Shown piece by piece: positions 61,469-64,000 of a stretch of DNA of 64,000 nucleotides (the stretch's first letter is position 1; each line of letters opens with the position of its first letter). The DNA is from Eutypa lata (Eukaryota; Ascomycota; Sordariomycetes; Xylariales; Diatrypaceae): assembly GCA_022661535.1 (NCBI GenBank), contig JAKULF010000007.1, positions 1,674,001 to 1,738,000 on the forward strand, in the 5' to 3' direction. The translations under genes and the position numbers were made by a program. The notes under the pieces were generated by a model. It ran no database searches and had not been told where the DNA came from. It worked only from the letters and a program-made list of their open reading frames with translations.

Positions 61469-62105
61469 ATGTCATCTCTCTACTCCATCAGCGTCCCCGT
61501 GATGCTCGACATCCTAACAGCGACCAAGACGGTCCTGACGAAGGGGGGCGAGCACTCGCGGTCGACCGGCGCGCCCATCTCCGAGTACCTGGGGGCGCGC
61601 ATCTACGAGGACATGTTCCCGCTGCGGACGCAGGTGTTCATCGTCTGCAACACGGTGCGGAAGGCGGTGGAGCGGCTGACGGGCGCGGCGCCCCCGGGGG
61701 ACCTCGGCGGCGACGCCCAGAAGGAGCGCAGCTTCGAGGAGCTGCTGGCCGCCGTCGACGACACGGCCGCGCTCCTCGAGGGCGTGGCGCCCGAGTCGGT
61801 CGACGGCAGGGAGAGGCTGCGGGGCCCGTGCGAACTCGGCCCCCGGAAGTTCGACGTCGACGTCGTCGACTACATCCGCGGCTACTCGATCCCGACTGGT
61901 AAGCCTGTTCCTCGTAATATGCAAACCCAGATAAACAGACATAGACCTCTCCCCCCTTCTTTGTTGGAAGAGACTTGACTGACGACGGGTTTTAGCATTT
62001 TTCCACGTTAACATGCTTTATGCCCTCCTGAGAGGAAAGGGAGTCCCTCTTGGCAAGATGGATTACCTGACTCCGTTTTTGAGCCCCTTTGAACCTAAGA
62101 ACTAG
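61469..62105 (+). CDS. DUF1993 family protein (DinB-like helical fold)
   Basis: Model: join(61469..61898, 61996..62105), 179 aa; intron 97 bp (GTAAGC; CTGAC; TTTTAG; phase 1). The ATG at 61469 (MSSLYSISVPVMLDILTATK) gives the family's typical start. An upstream in-frame ATG at 61403 would add a Lys-rich leader and is less likely. Family signatures: YLGARIYEDMFPLRTQVFIV, RKAVERLTG, FEELLAAVDDTAALLEGV, then across the intron YSIPTAFFHVNMLYALLRGK and GVPLGKMDYLTPFL. DUF1993 proteins are about 170-aa four-helix proteins, common in fungi and bacteria, of unknown biochemical role. Exon 1 is very GC-rich at third positions compared with its AT-rich surroundings. Confidence 0.88.
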
Positions 62106-62496
62106 TCTCAAGCGGAAGTGCATCTATTTCATTACTTGCATGGGCACTTAATCACATGAGCAGAAGATAATGAGTATATGGCATGCATCTCACTCATGTA
62201 ATAGACTCTGACCATTACTTGTTAGTAGCTATGCTTTTTAAGTAACCTGTCCAATGACCCTCACTAGTTCAACACAAATTCATAAAACAGGGTCCCTGTG
62301 GTTCTCAACGGGATGGAGACTGGAGTGACGCGTTCATGATGTTGACTTTGACGCAGCCTGTTCCAATTGGCCTTGTCGTATAGGATGAATGCGAAGCGAC
62401 AAAAGGTGGGTTCATTGTGAGGATTTAGGTGCGGCCACGGCTTCTTAGTAGATATGATTTGTGGACAAGAAAATACCAACTATTCGAGTATCCCCT
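62106..62496. other. Convergent spacer between DUF1993 gene and amidase
   Basis: 391 bp with no gene; 3' flanks of two convergent genes. Confidence 0.5.
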
Positions 62497-63954
62497 CTAC
62501 TTGTATTGCTTCCCAACCACATTCCGGAGATCTGTCTGTGGCGCAATGTATGGGTGTACCGTTCTTCGGATCATCGTCCGCTGTTCAAAAGCATAGGCCA
62601 ACCCAATGAGCTTCGCGTCAGTGAACCTTGCTCCCAAAAAGCTAAAGCCGAATCTGGATCTGCAGTTAATATATGATCAAGCCCATAGCCCACGCAACTT
62701 ACGGAATATTAGGAGCCGCCGATACTAATCCATCGGCGTCGGATACAATAGGTTGGTCAAGCGGCATGGCTCCGATTGGAACGGACACAATAGGGGCACC
62801 GACAACTGCAGCCCAGTCCCACGCGAAATGAGATGGTAGAACAACAGCATCGAGGTTATGCTGCTTGATGGCTCCCAATAAACCCCCTTCGTTACCGTAG
62901 TATAGACCTTGCTGGTAAGCACGCCAGAAACCATATTCCGTGTTGTTCCAGTTTTGTAATGCTGCATCCCAGAGTTCCGTAGGTTTTCCCGGATATCCCT
63001 CCAGTGGGCTTGATTGAGTCCACCGGCGCAAGTCAACTAAATTCGTGATATTATGCGGATTATAGACCAGCTGGTCCAGATATCTCTCCACATCAACAAT
63101 GAAATCAGCCCCCATAATTTGGGCGCTCAATAAACTGTTGTCGATAAAGTCTTGTGCCGCCGGGAAGTTGGTGTTTTCGATGACGAGAGCGCCAGCTGAA
63201 CGCAGAACATCCAAAAACTCATCAAAAGCCTTGACCATTGATTCTGTATTGTTATTCGACATGAGTGAAATCACATTGCGAGGCACGCCCACTCGGGCAC
63301 CGGCAAGAGCTGAAACTTTACAAGCGTTAACAAAATCTAGATCGGCCTGACTGGGGATCGCAGAAGTATAGTTGTCGAAAGGGTCAACGCCCGCGATGCT
63401 TTGTAAAACATAAGCAGAATCTTTAACAGTTTTTGTCATCGGGCCAACAGTATCCATATGCTCGCTGATAGGGATTACGAGATGGCGTGATGTCAGTCCT
63501 ACAGCTGGGGAAGTTTAGTGACAGTTAAGTTTCATGGCCAAAGCCGCACGTACTTGGCTTCATTCCAACAATATTGTTGTAACTGGCAGGGTCTATGATG
63601 GAACCAGCAGTTTCTCCGCCCAAGCAGACTGTCGCTAACCCTAGCCTTGGAAAGTTAGTTTTTGTTCAATACTAGACGGGTCACTTACGCAGCTGCCACC
63701 GCACTACCGCTTGAACTACCCGAGGGATCTTGGTGAGGATAGAAGGGTCCGTAGGTTTGTCCACCATAAGCTGACCAGCCGTTACTGGAATTGAGCGATA
63801 TTCGAAAGTTGCCCCATTCGCTGGGATTTGTCTTCCCCAAAATAATGGCTCCTGCTTCTCGAAGCTTCTTCGCAACCGTTGAATCTGCGGGTACCTGGGC
63901 TCCAACGAGTGCGTAGGATCCAGCCGTGTTGTTCATGCTATCATTTGTAGCAAT
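62497..63954 (-). CDS. Amidase signature family enzyme, 5' end beyond the window
   Basis: Hydrolyses a carboxamide; the substrate is unknown. Visible exons: complement(62497..62659, 62703..63504, 63554..63645, 63689..63954); introns of only 43-49 bp, and phases 2, 1 and 2 fit. The right-most exon begins after an acceptor (ACTAG) and reads IATNDSMNNTAGSYALVGAQ, the conserved block following the catalytic Lys region, so the N-terminal part lies past 64000. Amidase signature: GSSSGSAVAAALGLATVCLG, then GETAGSIIDPASYNNIVGMKPT, which carries the cis-Ser and nucleophile Ser. The usual GTETDGS has become GGETAGS. DTVGPMTKTVKD is also typical. C-terminus: FGFSFLGARFTDAKLIGLAY, ending VVGKQYK. No signal peptide can be judged. 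Intact in the visible part. Confidence 0.93.
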
Positions 63955-64000
63955 CTAGTTCAATATTTTCTGTTAGCTCAAGCGGAGCCGAGATTCTAGA

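Noticed and set aside
1..64000. tRNA genes and CRISPR arrays
   Set aside because: No T-loop GGTTCRANYCC pattern with a matching acceptor stem was noticed by eye, and the repeats present are microsatellites without regular unique spacers. A tRNAscan run would settle the tRNA point.

Overview
The window is nuclear DNA of a filamentous ascomycete, most likely a Sordariomycete. The genes have many short introns (about 45-120 bp) with GTRNGT donors, CTRAC-type branch points and YAG acceptors. Marker proteins are typically fungal: a HET-domain protein, an Uds1 septation protein, a Dal5-type permease, a DUF1993 protein and kinesin-3 with FHA and PH domains. Long gene-free stretches carry ACATACATA, CCTACCTA and CCTG microsatellites. 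The order or species cannot be fixed from sequence alone. I see no tRNA, rRNA, CRISPR array or intact transposase gene.

Layout. 1-6436: the 3' part of a kinesin (+, with an apparent frameshift in the motor), converging on an allantoate-permease-like MFS transporter (-), then the mitochondrial 2'-O-methyltransferase MRM2 (-). 7497-17306: the accessory core, two divergently transcribed genes 2.4 kb apart. One (-) is a fungal kinase with a low-complexity tail. The other (+) is a long protein that joins a related kinase module to a complete HET (heterokaryon incompatibility) domain. 18152-26987: kinesin-3 (-) and leukotriene-A4-hydrolase-type aminopeptidase LAP2 (-). 27-35 kb: gene-poor. 35223-37318: Uds1 septation protein (+). 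37.3-41.8 kb: gene-poor, with a 246-bp TA-flanked inverted-repeat element (MITE). 41760-46351: a small RING/ankyrin-like gene (-) and a four-exon gene (-) whose exons are too short to stand out as ORFs. 48493-53311: proteasome subunit alpha-1 (-), a WKF-domain protein (+) and a claudin/SUR7-like four-TM protein (-) with a probable homopolymer frameshift. 55968-62105: a SIS-domain phosphosugar-isomerase-like protein, a beta-trefoil-like protein and a DUF1993 protein, all +. 62497-64000: the 3' part of an amidase-signature enzyme (-).

Most genes are unrelated housekeeping genes and form no shared pathway. The exception is the divergent kinase / kinase-HET pair. Its two members share an N-terminal module and kinase organisation, but only one carries the HET domain, which in other fungal proteins executes incompatibility cell death. 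It is the best candidate here for an uncharacterised recognition or cell-death locus. Splice sites were assigned by hand from consensus and phase; every multi-exon model given keeps frame, apart from the two flagged frameshifts.
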